This document shows positions 7,003 to 14,272 of a stretch of DNA of 21,471 nucleotides, piece after piece. Position numbers and translations under genes: made by a program. The notes beneath the pieces were generated by a model that was not told the DNA's origin, searched no databases, and saw only the letters and a program-made list of their open reading frames with translations. The DNA is from Actinomycetota bacterium (GTDB lineage Bacteria > Actinomycetota > Acidimicrobiia > Acidimicrobiales > Ilumatobacteraceae): assembly GCA_005793785.1 (NCBI GenBank), contig SXPW01000078.1:1-21471 (forward strand), in the 5' to 3' direction. Each line of letters begins with the position of its first letter. Positions within the stretch are counted from its first letter, which is position 1.

Positions 7003-7779
7003 TTACCGCCCGCGGAGGTGAATGACGTCGCCGACCTCCACCACGTGTCGCTTCCCCTGATCGTCCCGAACCACGAGCCGGGATTCCTCGTCGATGTCCT
7101 CGGCGATGCCGGTGATGGTGGCACCTTCGCGCAATTCCACCCGCACGGGTAGTCCGAGCGTGGCCAATGCCGATCGATGTTCGGCGTGAAGTTGCGACTC
7201 GACCAACGGATGCCGTCGATCGATTTCGGTGAGCATTGCCGAGAGGAGACTCAGCGGAGCTATCGACTCGGCACCCGGCGCTTCGGATGTTGGCGAGAAT
7301 GAAGCGTTCGCCGCTTCGGCAACGAGATTCGTGGCTCCCGATGGAGACCATCCGACGTTCACGCCGATGCCCACGACGACGAAACCATCGCGCGGTGACG
7401 CGACGGCAAGGAGTCCACCGAGTTTCCGTGTACCGACGACGAGGTCGTTGGGCCATTTCATCTCCGGTCGGACGCCGGCCAACTCCACACACGCTGCCCG
7501 TGCGGCGAGCCCGACGATACGCGGATATCGATGCATCCGCGACGAGTCGTCACGGAACAAGAGTGAGCACAAAAGATTTGTACCGCGAACCGCTTCCCAC
7601 GTTCGATCAAGCCGCCCCTTGCCGGCCGTCTGAAAGTCGGCCACGACGACGCTTCGTTCCGGCGCGCCCGCGGCAGCACGCTCGTACAAATCGTCGTTCG
7701 TCGACCCGGTTTCGCTCACATGGTGGACGACCCACCCGATGGGCCAATTCGGCTGCGAACTAGGATTTGTCGGACTCAC
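7003..7779 (-). CDS. birA: Biotin-[acetyl-CoA-carboxylase] ligase (BirA)
   Basis: This 258-residue monofunctional (class I) biotin protein ligase lacks the N-terminal DNA-binding domain of E. coli BirA, so it should not act as a repressor. Domain landmarks are SETGSTNDD (22-30), the biotinyl-AMP loop ADFQTAGKGRLDRTW (47-61; usual GRGRRG, here GKGRLDR), MKWPNDLVV (107-115), RKLGGLL, GIGVNVGW, and a C-terminal SH3-like domain around RVELREGATITGIAEDID. It attaches biotin to the lysine of carrier domains; the divergent carboxylase gene 22 nt away encodes such a domain. GTG 7779 is chosen as the longest start that does not run into the carboxylase gene. It has no Shine-Dalgarno sequence but has a -10-like box 9 nt upstream. 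Confidence 0.92.
   Translation of the reverse strand: MSPTNPSSQPNWPIGWVVHHVSETGSTNDDLYERAAAGAPERSVVVADFQTAGKGRLDRTWEAVRGTNLLCSLLFRDDSSRMHRYPRIVGLAARAACVELAGVRPEMKWPNDLVVGTRKLGGLLAVASPRDGFVVVGIGVNVGWSPSGATNLVAEAANASFSPTSEAPGAESIAPLSLLSAMLTEIDRRHPLVESQLHAEHRSALATLGLPVRVELREGATITGIAEDIDEESRLVVRDDQGKRHVVEVGDVIHLRGR
7761..7766 (+). promoter_or_regulatory. Candidate -10 box (TAGGAT) for the acyl-CoA carboxylase gene
   Basis: TAGGAT (TANNNT) lies 35 nt before GTG 7802, inside the beginning of birA on the other strand. The resulting short leader would carry the weak purine-rich AAGAAGATAGG before the start. Confidence 0.28.
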
Positions 7780-7788
7780 TGCCCCAAG

Positions 7789-7794
7789 AAGATA
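7789..7794 (-). promoter_or_regulatory. Candidate -10 box (TATCTT) for birA
   Basis: On the minus strand TATCTT ends 9 nt before GTG 7779. The divergent gap is only 22 nt, so this box overlaps the leader of the carboxylase gene and the two promoters could interfere. Confidence 0.4.
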
Positions 7795-7801
7795 GGTCTT
7801 C

Positions 7802-9547
7802 GTGCCCAAGAAAATCCTGATAGCCAATCGCGGCGAAATTGCGGTACGCGTCATTCGCACCGCCCGCGAGATGGGTATCGCCACGGTGGCCGTGTACTCG
7901 GACCTCGATCGCAATGCGTTGCACGTGCGACTTGCCGACGAGTCCTATGCCCTCGGAGGAGAAACGGCGGCCCAGAGCTACCTCAACACCGAGGCGATTC
8001 TCGACGTCATTCGTCGAAGCGGCGCCGACGCCGTGCATCCCGGCTACGGATTCTTCTCCGAAAATGCCGACTTCGCCCAAGCAATCACCGACATGGGCGT
8101 TGCATTCATCGGACCACCACCTGCGGCAATCGTGGAGATGGGCGACAAGGTGTCGTCTCGCAAGGCGGCGCTGCGCGGCGGAGCGCCGATCGTCCCCGGC
8201 ACCACCGAGTTCGTCCATTCGGCCGACGAGATCATCGAGTTCGGCAAATCGAACGGCTGGCCACTTGCCATCAAGGCTGCGTTCGGTGGCGGCGGTCGCG
8301 GAATGAAGGTGGTGAAGGACGCTGCTTCCGTGCAGGAAGCGATGGATTCGGCCAAGCGGGAGTCGAAGGCTTTCTTCGGGCGCGACGAGATCTACGTGGA
8401 GCGATACCTCACGTGGCCGCGCCACGTCGAAGTGCAGCTCGTCGGAGACAAGCACGGCAACGTCGTCTGGGTGTCGACTCGCGACTGCTCGGCCCAGCGC
8501 CGACACCAAAAACTCATCGAGGAGGCTCCTGCCCCGGCGCTCCCCGACGGTATCGAGGAAGCGATGGGCGAGGCGGCCGTCAAGGCTGCACGTGCCGTCG
8601 GTTACTACAACGCCGGGACCGTCGAATTCATCTACCAGGACGGTGAGTTCTTCTTTCTCGAGATGAATACCCGACTACAAGTAGAGCATCCCGTCAGCGA
8701 AGTCATCACCGGGATCGACCTGGTGGAATGGCAGATTCGCGTCGCCGACGGTGAGCATTTGCCGATGACGCAAGCGGAAGTCGCGGCGGCGCGGCATGGA
8801 CACGCCATCGAGATTCGCATCAACGCCGAAAATCCGGCGGGCGGAAAGTTCCTCCCGTCGCCCGGCACCATCGGCACCCTCAAGACACCCGACGGATTCG
8901 GTGTGCGCTTCGACGGCGGATACGAGTCCGGGGACACCATCAGTCAGTACTACGACAACCTCGTCGGCAAACTCATCGTGTGGGGCAAGGATCGCCCGTC
9001 CGCCATCGCCCGAACCATTCGGGCACTCGAGGAGATGAAGGTGGACGGTGTGCACACCACGATTCCCGCCGACCTCGCGATCCTCCGCCACCCCGATTTT
9101 TCCGCCATGCAGCACAGCACCAAGTGGGTGGAGGAACGACTCGACCTCTCCGGGGTGTCCTCGCAAATCTCCGCAAGTGAACCCCCGTCGGCCGGACTGG
9201 TGGAGAAGTCCACGACCGTCGAGGTGAACGGCAAGCGATTCGACGTCCGGGTGTGGGTACCCGAATCCGCCGGTACGACAGCATCTCCGCGTCGTTCGAC
9301 TCGCGCATCGGCAGCCGCCTCGAGCGGGGTCGCCACCGGCGACGTGGTCGCCCCGATGCAAGGCACGATCGTGAAGGTGCTCGTCACCGTCGGTCAAGAG
9401 GTGAAGGCCGGCGACGCCGTCATGGTGCTGGAAGCCATGAAGATGGAGAATCAACTGCAGGCGGACAAGTCGGGTACGGTCAGTGCCATCAAAGTGAAGG
9501 CCGGCGACAAGGTTGGTTCGGGCGACGTGCTCGTCGTGATTTCGTGA
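7802..9547 (+). CDS. Biotin-dependent acyl-CoA carboxylase alpha subunit (biotin carboxylase + BCCP)
   Basis: The 581-residue product joins a biotin carboxylase to a biotin carrier domain, as in actinobacterial AccA3/AccA1-type subunits. The N-terminal domain begins KKILIANRGEIAVR; the ATP-grasp region has the glycine-rich loop FGGGGRGMKVV (161-171) and the active-site segment FFLEMNTRLQVEHPVSE (284-300). After the carboxylase C-domain (to about 450) comes a low-complexity Ala/Ser/Arg linker (about 488-505). The carrier domain ends with EAMKMEN, where Lys547 is the biotinylation site. It fixes CO2 onto biotin for transfer by a separate beta subunit, which is not in this window, so the acyl-CoA substrate (acetyl or propionyl) cannot be assigned. 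The gene is divergent from birA and 13 nt upstream of lysS. Confidence 0.95.
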   Translation: MPKKILIANRGEIAVRVIRTAREMGIATVAVYSDLDRNALHVRLADESYALGGETAAQSYLNTEAILDVIRRSGADAVHPGYGFFSENADFAQAITDMGVAFIGPPPAAIVEMGDKVSSRKAALRGGAPIVPGTTEFVHSADEIIEFGKSNGWPLAIKAAFGGGGRGMKVVKDAASVQEAMDSAKRESKAFFGRDEIYVERYLTWPRHVEVQLVGDKHGNVVWVSTRDCSAQRRHQKLIEEAPAPALPDGIEEAMGEAAVKAARAVGYYNAGTVEFIYQDGEFFFLEMNTRLQVEHPVSEVITGIDLVEWQIRVADGEHLPMTQAEVAAARHGHAIEIRINAENPAGGKFLPSPGTIGTLKTPDGFGVRFDGGYESGDTISQYYDNLVGKLIVWGKDRPSAIARTIRALEEMKVDGVHTTIPADLAILRHPDFSAMQHSTKWVEERLDLSGVSSQISASEPPSAGLVEKSTTVEVNGKRFDVRVWVPESAGTTASPRRSTRASAAASSGVATGDVVAPMQGTIVKVLVTVGQEVKAGDAVMVLEAMKMENQLQADKSGTVSAIKVKAGDKVGSGDVLVVIS

Positions 9548-9560
9548 ACACGGTCGTTTC

Positions 9561-11072
9561 GTGAACGAAGAACACGCTCCCGAGGGCAGCGCGACGAATC
9601 TCGCCGCATTTCGGGCCCAACGCCTCGACGAAATCGCCCGACTCCGGGCGAAGGGGCTCAATCCATATCCGTACCGTTTCGATCGCACCCACACCCTCGG
9701 CGAGATTCGCGCGACTCACGGGACTCTCGAACCCGGCAGTGAAACCTCCGCCTCGGTCGCCATCAGCGGTCGTGTCATGCTGAAACGCAACCAAGGAAAA
9801 CTCCAGTTCCTCACCGTGCGCGACCGCTCCGATGAGATTCAATTGTTCGTGAGCAAGTCGGTGGTGGGCGACGAGGCGTTCGACGACATCGCCACGCTCG
9901 ATCTCGGTGACTGGGTCGGTGCGACGGGAACGGTGATGACCACCCGCAAGGGCGAGTTGTCCGTCAAGACCAGTGAGGTGCATTTGTTGGCGAAGGCATT
10001 GCGACCGATGCCCGACAAGTGGCACGGATTGTCCGACGTCGACACGAGGTTTCGTCAGCGCTACGCCGACTTGATCGTCAACGCCGAGGCGCGACGCACG
10101 TTCGAGATTCGCCACGCCGTCATCTCCAGCATTCGCGCCACGCTCGGCGAACGCGGGTATGCGGAGGTGGAAACCCCCGTACTGCACATGGAGGCAGGCG
10201 GCGCCCACGCCCGCCCGTTCATCACCCACCACAATGCGCTCGACATGCAGTTGTACCTACGTATCGCCCTCGAACTCCACCTCAAGCGGCTGATCGTGGG
10301 TGGAATGGAGCGCGTGTACGAGATCGGCCGGGTCTTTCGCAACGAAGGAATCTCCACCCGACACAATCCCGAGTTCACGATGCTCGAGTGCTACGAGGCG
10401 TTCGCCGACTACACCGACATCATGGAGCTGACACAACGAATCGTCGTCGATGCGGCACGTCGTGCACTCGGTACCACCACGATCGACATCGGTGGCGTGG
10501 CCTGCGATCTCACCGCTGCGTGGCCGCGCAAGCGCATGGTCGACCTCGCCGGGGAGAAGGTCGGTCGCGAACTACATCCGTCACAACCCGTTACCGATCT
10601 GCGCAAGATCGCCGACGACCACGGCGTGAAGTGGGAGTCGCGATGGGGTTCGGGAAGGATCATCGAGGAGATCTTCGCCGAGAAAGCCGAGGGCGAACTA
10701 CGGATGCCCACCTTCGTCACGGGGCACCCGGTGGAGATCTCCCCGCTGGCACGCGTCGATCGCAACGATCCACACCTCACCGAACGGTTCGAACTCTTCG
10801 TGCAGGCACGCGAACTGGCCAACGGTTTCAGCGAACTCAACGATCCCGTCGAGCAACGTCAACGTTTCGAGGCGGAACAACGAGCCAAGGAGGCAGGCGA
10901 CGTCACCGCCGGCACCGTCGACGAGGACTACCTCCGGGCGCTCGAGTTCGGTATGCCGCCGACGGGTGGTCTGGGAATCGGCATCGACCGACTGACGATG
11001 CTGCTGACCGGCGTCACCACGATTCGCGAAGTGATCCTCTTCCCCACCCTGCGCCCCGAGGTCGCGGAATGA
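9561..11072 (+). CDS. lysS: Lysine-tRNA ligase, class II
   Basis: This 503-residue class II lysyl-tRNA synthetase charges tRNA-Lys. It has an N-terminal OB-fold anticodon-binding domain (about 65-145: SGRVMLKRNQGKLQFLTVRD, then DLGDWVGATGTV), motif 1 around GYAEVETPVL (199-208), motif 2 FRNEGISTRHNPEFT (259-273), and motif 3 GLGIGIDRLTMLLT near the C-terminus. The length is normal for the bacterial family. GTG 9561 is the only start that fits; it has no clear ribosome site and lies 13 nt after the carboxylase stop, inside a short direct repeat (9540-9549 and 9557-9566). Its last codons overlap dapD (ATGA), so translation of the two is probably coupled. Confidence 0.97.
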   Translation: MNEEHAPEGSATNLAAFRAQRLDEIARLRAKGLNPYPYRFDRTHTLGEIRATHGTLEPGSETSASVAISGRVMLKRNQGKLQFLTVRDRSDEIQLFVSKSVVGDEAFDDIATLDLGDWVGATGTVMTTRKGELSVKTSEVHLLAKALRPMPDKWHGLSDVDTRFRQRYADLIVNAEARRTFEIRHAVISSIRATLGERGYAEVETPVLHMEAGGAHARPFITHHNALDMQLYLRIALELHLKRLIVGGMERVYEIGRVFRNEGISTRHNPEFTMLECYEAFADYTDIMELTQRIVVDAARRALGTTTIDIGGVACDLTAAWPRKRMVDLAGEKVGRELHPSQPVTDLRKIADDHGVKWESRWGSGRIIEEIFAEKAEGELRMPTFVTGHPVEISPLARVDRNDPHLTERFELFVQARELANGFSELNDPVEQRQRFEAEQRAKEAGDVTAGTVDEDYLRALEFGMPPTGGLGIGIDRLTMLLTGVTTIREVILFPTLRPEVAE

Positions 11073-12013
11073 CCGGCACGAGTCGCGATCCGAACTTCAC
11101 CCGCGCGTGGGGTGTCGGCTCGGCAACCGTGGCACCCGGCGACGTGGTGCTCGACACCCACTTCCGACGGCTCGGCTGGGGCGATGCGTGTCCCGCCGCC
11201 GACCGCGTGACCGCACCACCGCGCACGATCGATACCCGACGCGGAGTCGAGATCGTGCCCGTGGTCGTCGAGATCGACACCTCGACTGCACCGACATCGG
11301 CCTCCGACGTCTATCTGCGGCTGCACCTGTTGTCGCACCGCCTCGCGGCACCGCGCACGATCAATCTCGACGGCGCGTTCGGAATTCTCGCCAACGTGGC
11401 CTGGACGAGTATCGGACCTGTCGCACTCGACGTCCTCGAGGAGGTTCGCGACGCGGAGCGCCGCAAGGGTCAGCATCTCACCGTGAACGGAGTCGACAAG
11501 TTCCCTCGCATGACCGACTACGTCGTACCGACGGGCGTGCGCATCGCCGACGCCAGTCGGGTCCGTCTCGGCGCACACTTGGCCGCCGGCACCACGGTGA
11601 TGCATGAGGGATTCTGCAACTTCAATGCCGGCACGCTCGGTGCGTCGATGGTGGAAGGTCGCATCTCGGCAGGAGTCATCGTCGGCAACGGAACCGACAT
11701 CGGCGGGGGTGCATCGATCATGGGCACGTTGTCCGGCGGCGGCAAGGAGATGATCACCGTCGGCGAACGCTGTCTACTCGGCGCCAACAGCGGTCTGGGC
11801 ATCAGTCTCGGCAACGACAGTGTCGTCGAGGCCGGACTGTACGTCACGGCCGGCACGCTCGTGCGCCTACCCGACGCGACGGTGGTCAAGGCGCGTGAGA
11901 TGTCCGGCGTGTCCAACATGTTGTTCCGGCGCAACAGCACCGACGGCGCCGTCGAGGCCGTCGTGCGAACCGGCAGTTGGGGTGGCTTGAACGCCGCTCT
12001 CCACAAGAATTGA
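11069..12013 (+). CDS. dapD: Tetrahydrodipicolinate N-succinyltransferase, actinobacterial type (DapD)
   Basis: This 314-residue enzyme transfers succinyl from succinyl-CoA to tetrahydrodipicolinate in the succinylase branch of lysine/DAP synthesis. The sequence follows the actinobacterial DapD form (Rv1201c-like): an N-terminal globular domain, then a left-handed beta-helix from about residue 155. The strongest matches are TVMHEGFCNFNAGTLG (177-191, with the likely catalytic Glu180), GNGTDIGGGASIMGTLSGGG (207-225) and CLLGANSGLGISLG (235-248). ATG 11069 overlaps the lysS stop by 4 nt (ATGA); the same frame stays open far upstream but that part is lysS read out of frame. The pairing puts supply and use of lysine in one transcript (inference). 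Confidence 0.96.
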   Translation: MTGTSRDPNFTRAWGVGSATVAPGDVVLDTHFRRLGWGDACPAADRVTAPPRTIDTRRGVEIVPVVVEIDTSTAPTSASDVYLRLHLLSHRLAAPRTINLDGAFGILANVAWTSIGPVALDVLEEVRDAERRKGQHLTVNGVDKFPRMTDYVVPTGVRIADASRVRLGAHLAAGTTVMHEGFCNFNAGTLGASMVEGRISAGVIVGNGTDIGGGASIMGTLSGGGKEMITVGERCLLGANSGLGISLGNDSVVEAGLYVTAGTLVRLPDATVVKAREMSGVSNMLFRRNSTDGAVEAVVRTGSWGGLNAALHKN

Positions 12014-12038
12014 CGAAGCAGCGGGGTCGAGTGGCACG

Positions 12039-12599
12039 ATGGTGAACTTCGAGGATTTTTCGTCGCTCGCACGGGCGCGCCGAACCAACCTGATGATCGA
12101 CCGCAGTCGCGACGTCGAACCGGCGGTCGTGCAGCAACTCTGCGAACTCGCCACCTGGGCACCGAACCACAAACTCACCTGGCCGTGGGTATTCGCCGAG
12201 GTTCGTGGTGAAGCACGGCTCAAACTCGGGAACGCGTGTGCCGACGTCATGGTCGCTCAGGGCGAGCCCGAGCCCCGCGTGACGAAGACCCGTGGCAAGT
12301 TCGCCCGCACACCCGTGGTCCTCGTCGTTGGCTCCGAGGTCGGTGACAGTGAACTTCGGACGGTGGAGAATCGTGACGCGGTGGCCGCCGCCGTTCAAAC
12401 GCTGCTCCTCGGAGCAACCACGTTGGGTCTGGCGACCTTCTGGTCGTCGTGTCCGAAGGGCGCCAACGAGGCCGTCGCCACCTTCTGCAGGTTTCCGCAG
12501 GAGACCGCCATCGTGGCGATGGTCTATCTCGGCTGGCCGACCGACTCGCCCAAGAGCATCGACCGGCCGCCGCCGCGCATCCACCGCATCGAATCCTGA
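12039..12599 (+). CDS. Nitroreductase family protein (YdjA-like)
   Basis: This 186-residue single-domain flavoprotein has an N-terminal RARRTNLM (12-19), where the family binds FMN phosphate with paired arginines, and then LATWAPNHKLTWPW (37-50), a signature of the small YdjA/RutE-like nitroreductases. A later RDAVAAAVQTLLLGATTLGLATFWSS matches the helix and glycine loop that complete the FMN site, and YLGWP near the end is also typical. It is probably an NAD(P)H-dependent, FMN-containing homodimer in the cytoplasm; the substrate is unknown. It follows dapD by 25 nt on the same strand. The next gene is convergent. Confidence 0.88.
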   Translation: MVNFEDFSSLARARRTNLMIDRSRDVEPAVVQQLCELATWAPNHKLTWPWVFAEVRGEARLKLGNACADVMVAQGEPEPRVTKTRGKFARTPVVLVVGSEVGDSELRTVENRDAVAAAVQTLLLGATTLGLATFWSSCPKGANEAVATFCRFPQETAIVAMVYLGWPTDSPKSIDRPPPRIHRIES

Positions 12600-12604
12600 T
12601 CGTC

Positions 12605-12621
12605 GCCGCTCGATTCGCGGC
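12605..12621. terminator. Short GC hairpin between converging genes
   Basis: GCCGC (12605-12609) and GCGGC (12617-12621) can form a 5-bp stem with a 7-nt loop in the 31-nt gap between the nitroreductase and mutase genes. It could act in both directions but is short and lacks a U-tract. Confidence 0.28.
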
Positions 12622-12630
12622 ACGCGACGC

Positions 12631-14217
12631 TCAGCCGGGGCGATGCACTCCGAACACGTCGCGCAACGCGTCACTGACCTCGCCGAGTGTGGCGTTCGCC
12701 CGCAACGCTGCCTTCATCGGATACAGCAGGTTGTCGTTGCCGCGCGCGGCGGCACGCACCTCGTCCAATTTGGCGGCGACGACCACGGCATCTCGCCCGG
12801 CCTTGAACGCCTTCAGCCTGGCGATTTGACTCACTTCGCGCTCGGCATCGACCTTCAAAACGGGCGTTTCCAGCACATCGTTCGTGGTGAATTTGTTGAC
12901 CCCCACGATGGTTCGGGTGTCGTCGTCGATGCTTTTGGTGTAGGCGTACGCGGCTTCGTCGATCTCCTCCATCTGGAATCCGGCCTCGATGGCATTCACC
13001 GCGCCGCCCATGTCATCGATTCGTGAGATGTACTCCCACGCGAGGCGTTCGACCTCGTTGGTGAGTGATTCCACGTAGTACGAGCCGGCGAGTGGATCCG
13101 GTGTGTCGGTGATACCGCTTTCATAACCGATGATCTGCTGGGTGCGCAGCGCGATTCGCGCCGCCTCCTCGGTCGGCAATCCGAGCGCCTCGTCGTATCC
13201 GTTCGTGTGCAAACTCTGCGTACCACCCATTACCGCGGCCATGCTTTGCACGGCGACTCGCACCACGTTGTTGAGCGGCTGTTGGGCAGTGAGCGTCGCC
13301 CCGCCCGTTTGCGTGTGGAACCGCATGAGATGGCTGGCCGGATTCCTTGCCCCGAAGCGTTCCGTCATGATGCGATACCACATCCGTCGGCTGGCCCGGA
13401 ACTTGGCAACCTCCTCGAAGAAATTGTTGTGACCGTTCCAGAAGAAACTCAGTCGCGGGGCGAATGCATCCACGTCGAGTCCCGCATCCACCGCGGCTTG
13501 CACGTACGCGATGGCGTTGGCCAGGGTGAACGCCAATTCCTGCACCGCGGTGCTGCCGGCTTCGCGGATGTGGTACCCGGAAATGGAGATGGTGTTCCAT
13601 TTCGGAACGTGCTTGGCGCAGTAAGCGAAGATGTCGGTGATGATCCGCATCGATGGTCGCGGCGGATACACGTACGTGCCGCGGGCGATGTACTCCTTCA
13701 GCAGGTCGTTCTGGATGGTTCCGCTGATCGCATCGGCTGGAACGCCTCGCTCCTCGGCAACCAACTCGTACAAGAGGAGCAGGATTCCGGCCGTCGAATT
13801 GATGGTCATCGAGGTCGTGACCTTGTCGAGCGGCAGGTCGGCGAGGAGCGTTCGCATGTCGTCGAGGGAGTCGATCGCGACTCCCACCTTTCCCACTTCA
13901 CCGGCCGCACGCGGATGGTCACTGTCGTATCCCATCTGGGTCGGAAGATCGAATGCACACGAGAGGCCCGTCTGTCCCGCCTCGAGCAGGAATTTGAATC
14001 GGGCATTGGTGTCGGCTGCGGTGCCGAACCCCGCGTATTGACGCATCGTCCACAAACGGTCACGGTGCATCGTCGGGTAGATCCCGCGCGTATACGGCGC
14101 CGCGCCCGGTACACCGAGGCTCACCGACGGATCAATCCCTGCAGTCGACGATTCGTCGTACAACGACCGAATTTCGATGCCCGAATCCGTTCGCTTGCCG
14201 TCGGGCGACTTCACCAT
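12631..14217 (-). CDS. Methylmalonyl-CoA mutase-type large subunit without a B12 domain
   Basis: The 528-residue protein is the catalytic TIM-barrel chain of an adenosylcobalamin-dependent acyl-CoA mutase of the split-subunit type; the cobalamin-binding domain is absent and not encoded nearby. Matches run the whole length: RLWTMRQYAGFGTA, LSCAFDLPTQMGYDSDHP, TSMTINSTAGILL, GTIQNDLLKEYIARGTYVYPP, NTISISGYHIREAG, LSFFWNGHNNFFEE, LRFHTQTGGATLTAQQPLNN and GGTQSLHTNGYDEAL. Compared with P. shermanii MutB, Arg207 is kept (R179) and His244 is kept (H216), but the Tyr89 position in YPTMY is His51 (YPTMH, codon CAC at 14065-14067). The family is clear; the exact CoA substrate is not. ATG 14217 has a -10-like box 9 nt upstream and no ribosome site. 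Confidence 0.92.
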   Translation of the reverse strand: MVKSPDGKRTDSGIEIRSLYDESSTAGIDPSVSLGVPGAAPYTRGIYPTMHRDRLWTMRQYAGFGTAADTNARFKFLLEAGQTGLSCAFDLPTQMGYDSDHPRAAGEVGKVGVAIDSLDDMRTLLADLPLDKVTTSMTINSTAGILLLLYELVAEERGVPADAISGTIQNDLLKEYIARGTYVYPPRPSMRIITDIFAYCAKHVPKWNTISISGYHIREAGSTAVQELAFTLANAIAYVQAAVDAGLDVDAFAPRLSFFWNGHNNFFEEVAKFRASRRMWYRIMTERFGARNPASHLMRFHTQTGGATLTAQQPLNNVVRVAVQSMAAVMGGTQSLHTNGYDEALGLPTEEAARIALRTQQIIGYESGITDTPDPLAGSYYVESLTNEVERLAWEYISRIDDMGGAVNAIEAGFQMEEIDEAAYAYTKSIDDDTRTIVGVNKFTTNDVLETPVLKVDAEREVSQIARLKAFKAGRDAVVVAAKLDEVRAAARGNDNLLYPMKAALRANATLGEVSDALRDVFGVHRPG

Positions 14218-14226
14218 GCGCGTCCC

Positions 14227-14232
14227 AGACTA
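14227..14232 (-). promoter_or_regulatory. Candidate leaderless -10 box (TAGTCT) for the mutase
   Basis: On the minus strand TAGTCT (TANNNT) ends 9 nt before ATG 14217. No Shine-Dalgarno sequence lies between. Confidence 0.35.
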
Positions 14233-14260
14233 CGAGCGGCACGCTGCGCGACTCCACGCC

Positions 14261-14266
14261 TAACCT
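14261..14266 (+). promoter_or_regulatory. Candidate leaderless -10 box (TAACCT) for the class II aldolase gene
   Basis: TAACCT (TANNNT) ends 6 nt before ATG 14273 with TGGGGT between. This is the clearest leaderless arrangement in the window. It shares a 55-nt divergent gap with the mutase promoter candidate. Confidence 0.45.
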
Positions 14267-14272
14267 TGGGGT

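Noticed and set aside
6956..7492. N-terminal extension of the LCP protein upstream of GTG 6955
   Set aside because: The open frame continues into birA on the same strand, but its sequence is Arg-rich and not LCP-like. The transmembrane anchor follows directly after GTG 6955.
7003..7779. BirA as a biotin-operon repressor
   Set aside because: There is no N-terminal helix-turn-helix; the protein starts close to the catalytic domain, so DNA binding is not supported.
8675..9694. Long open frame (-) opposite the carboxylase gene
   Set aside because: It mirrors the biotin carboxylase and BCCP codons and has no motifs or supported start.
10019..11068. Open frame upstream of dapD in the dapD frame
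   Set aside because: It is lysS read out of frame (Arg/His-rich, no homology). DapD homology starts at ATG 11069.
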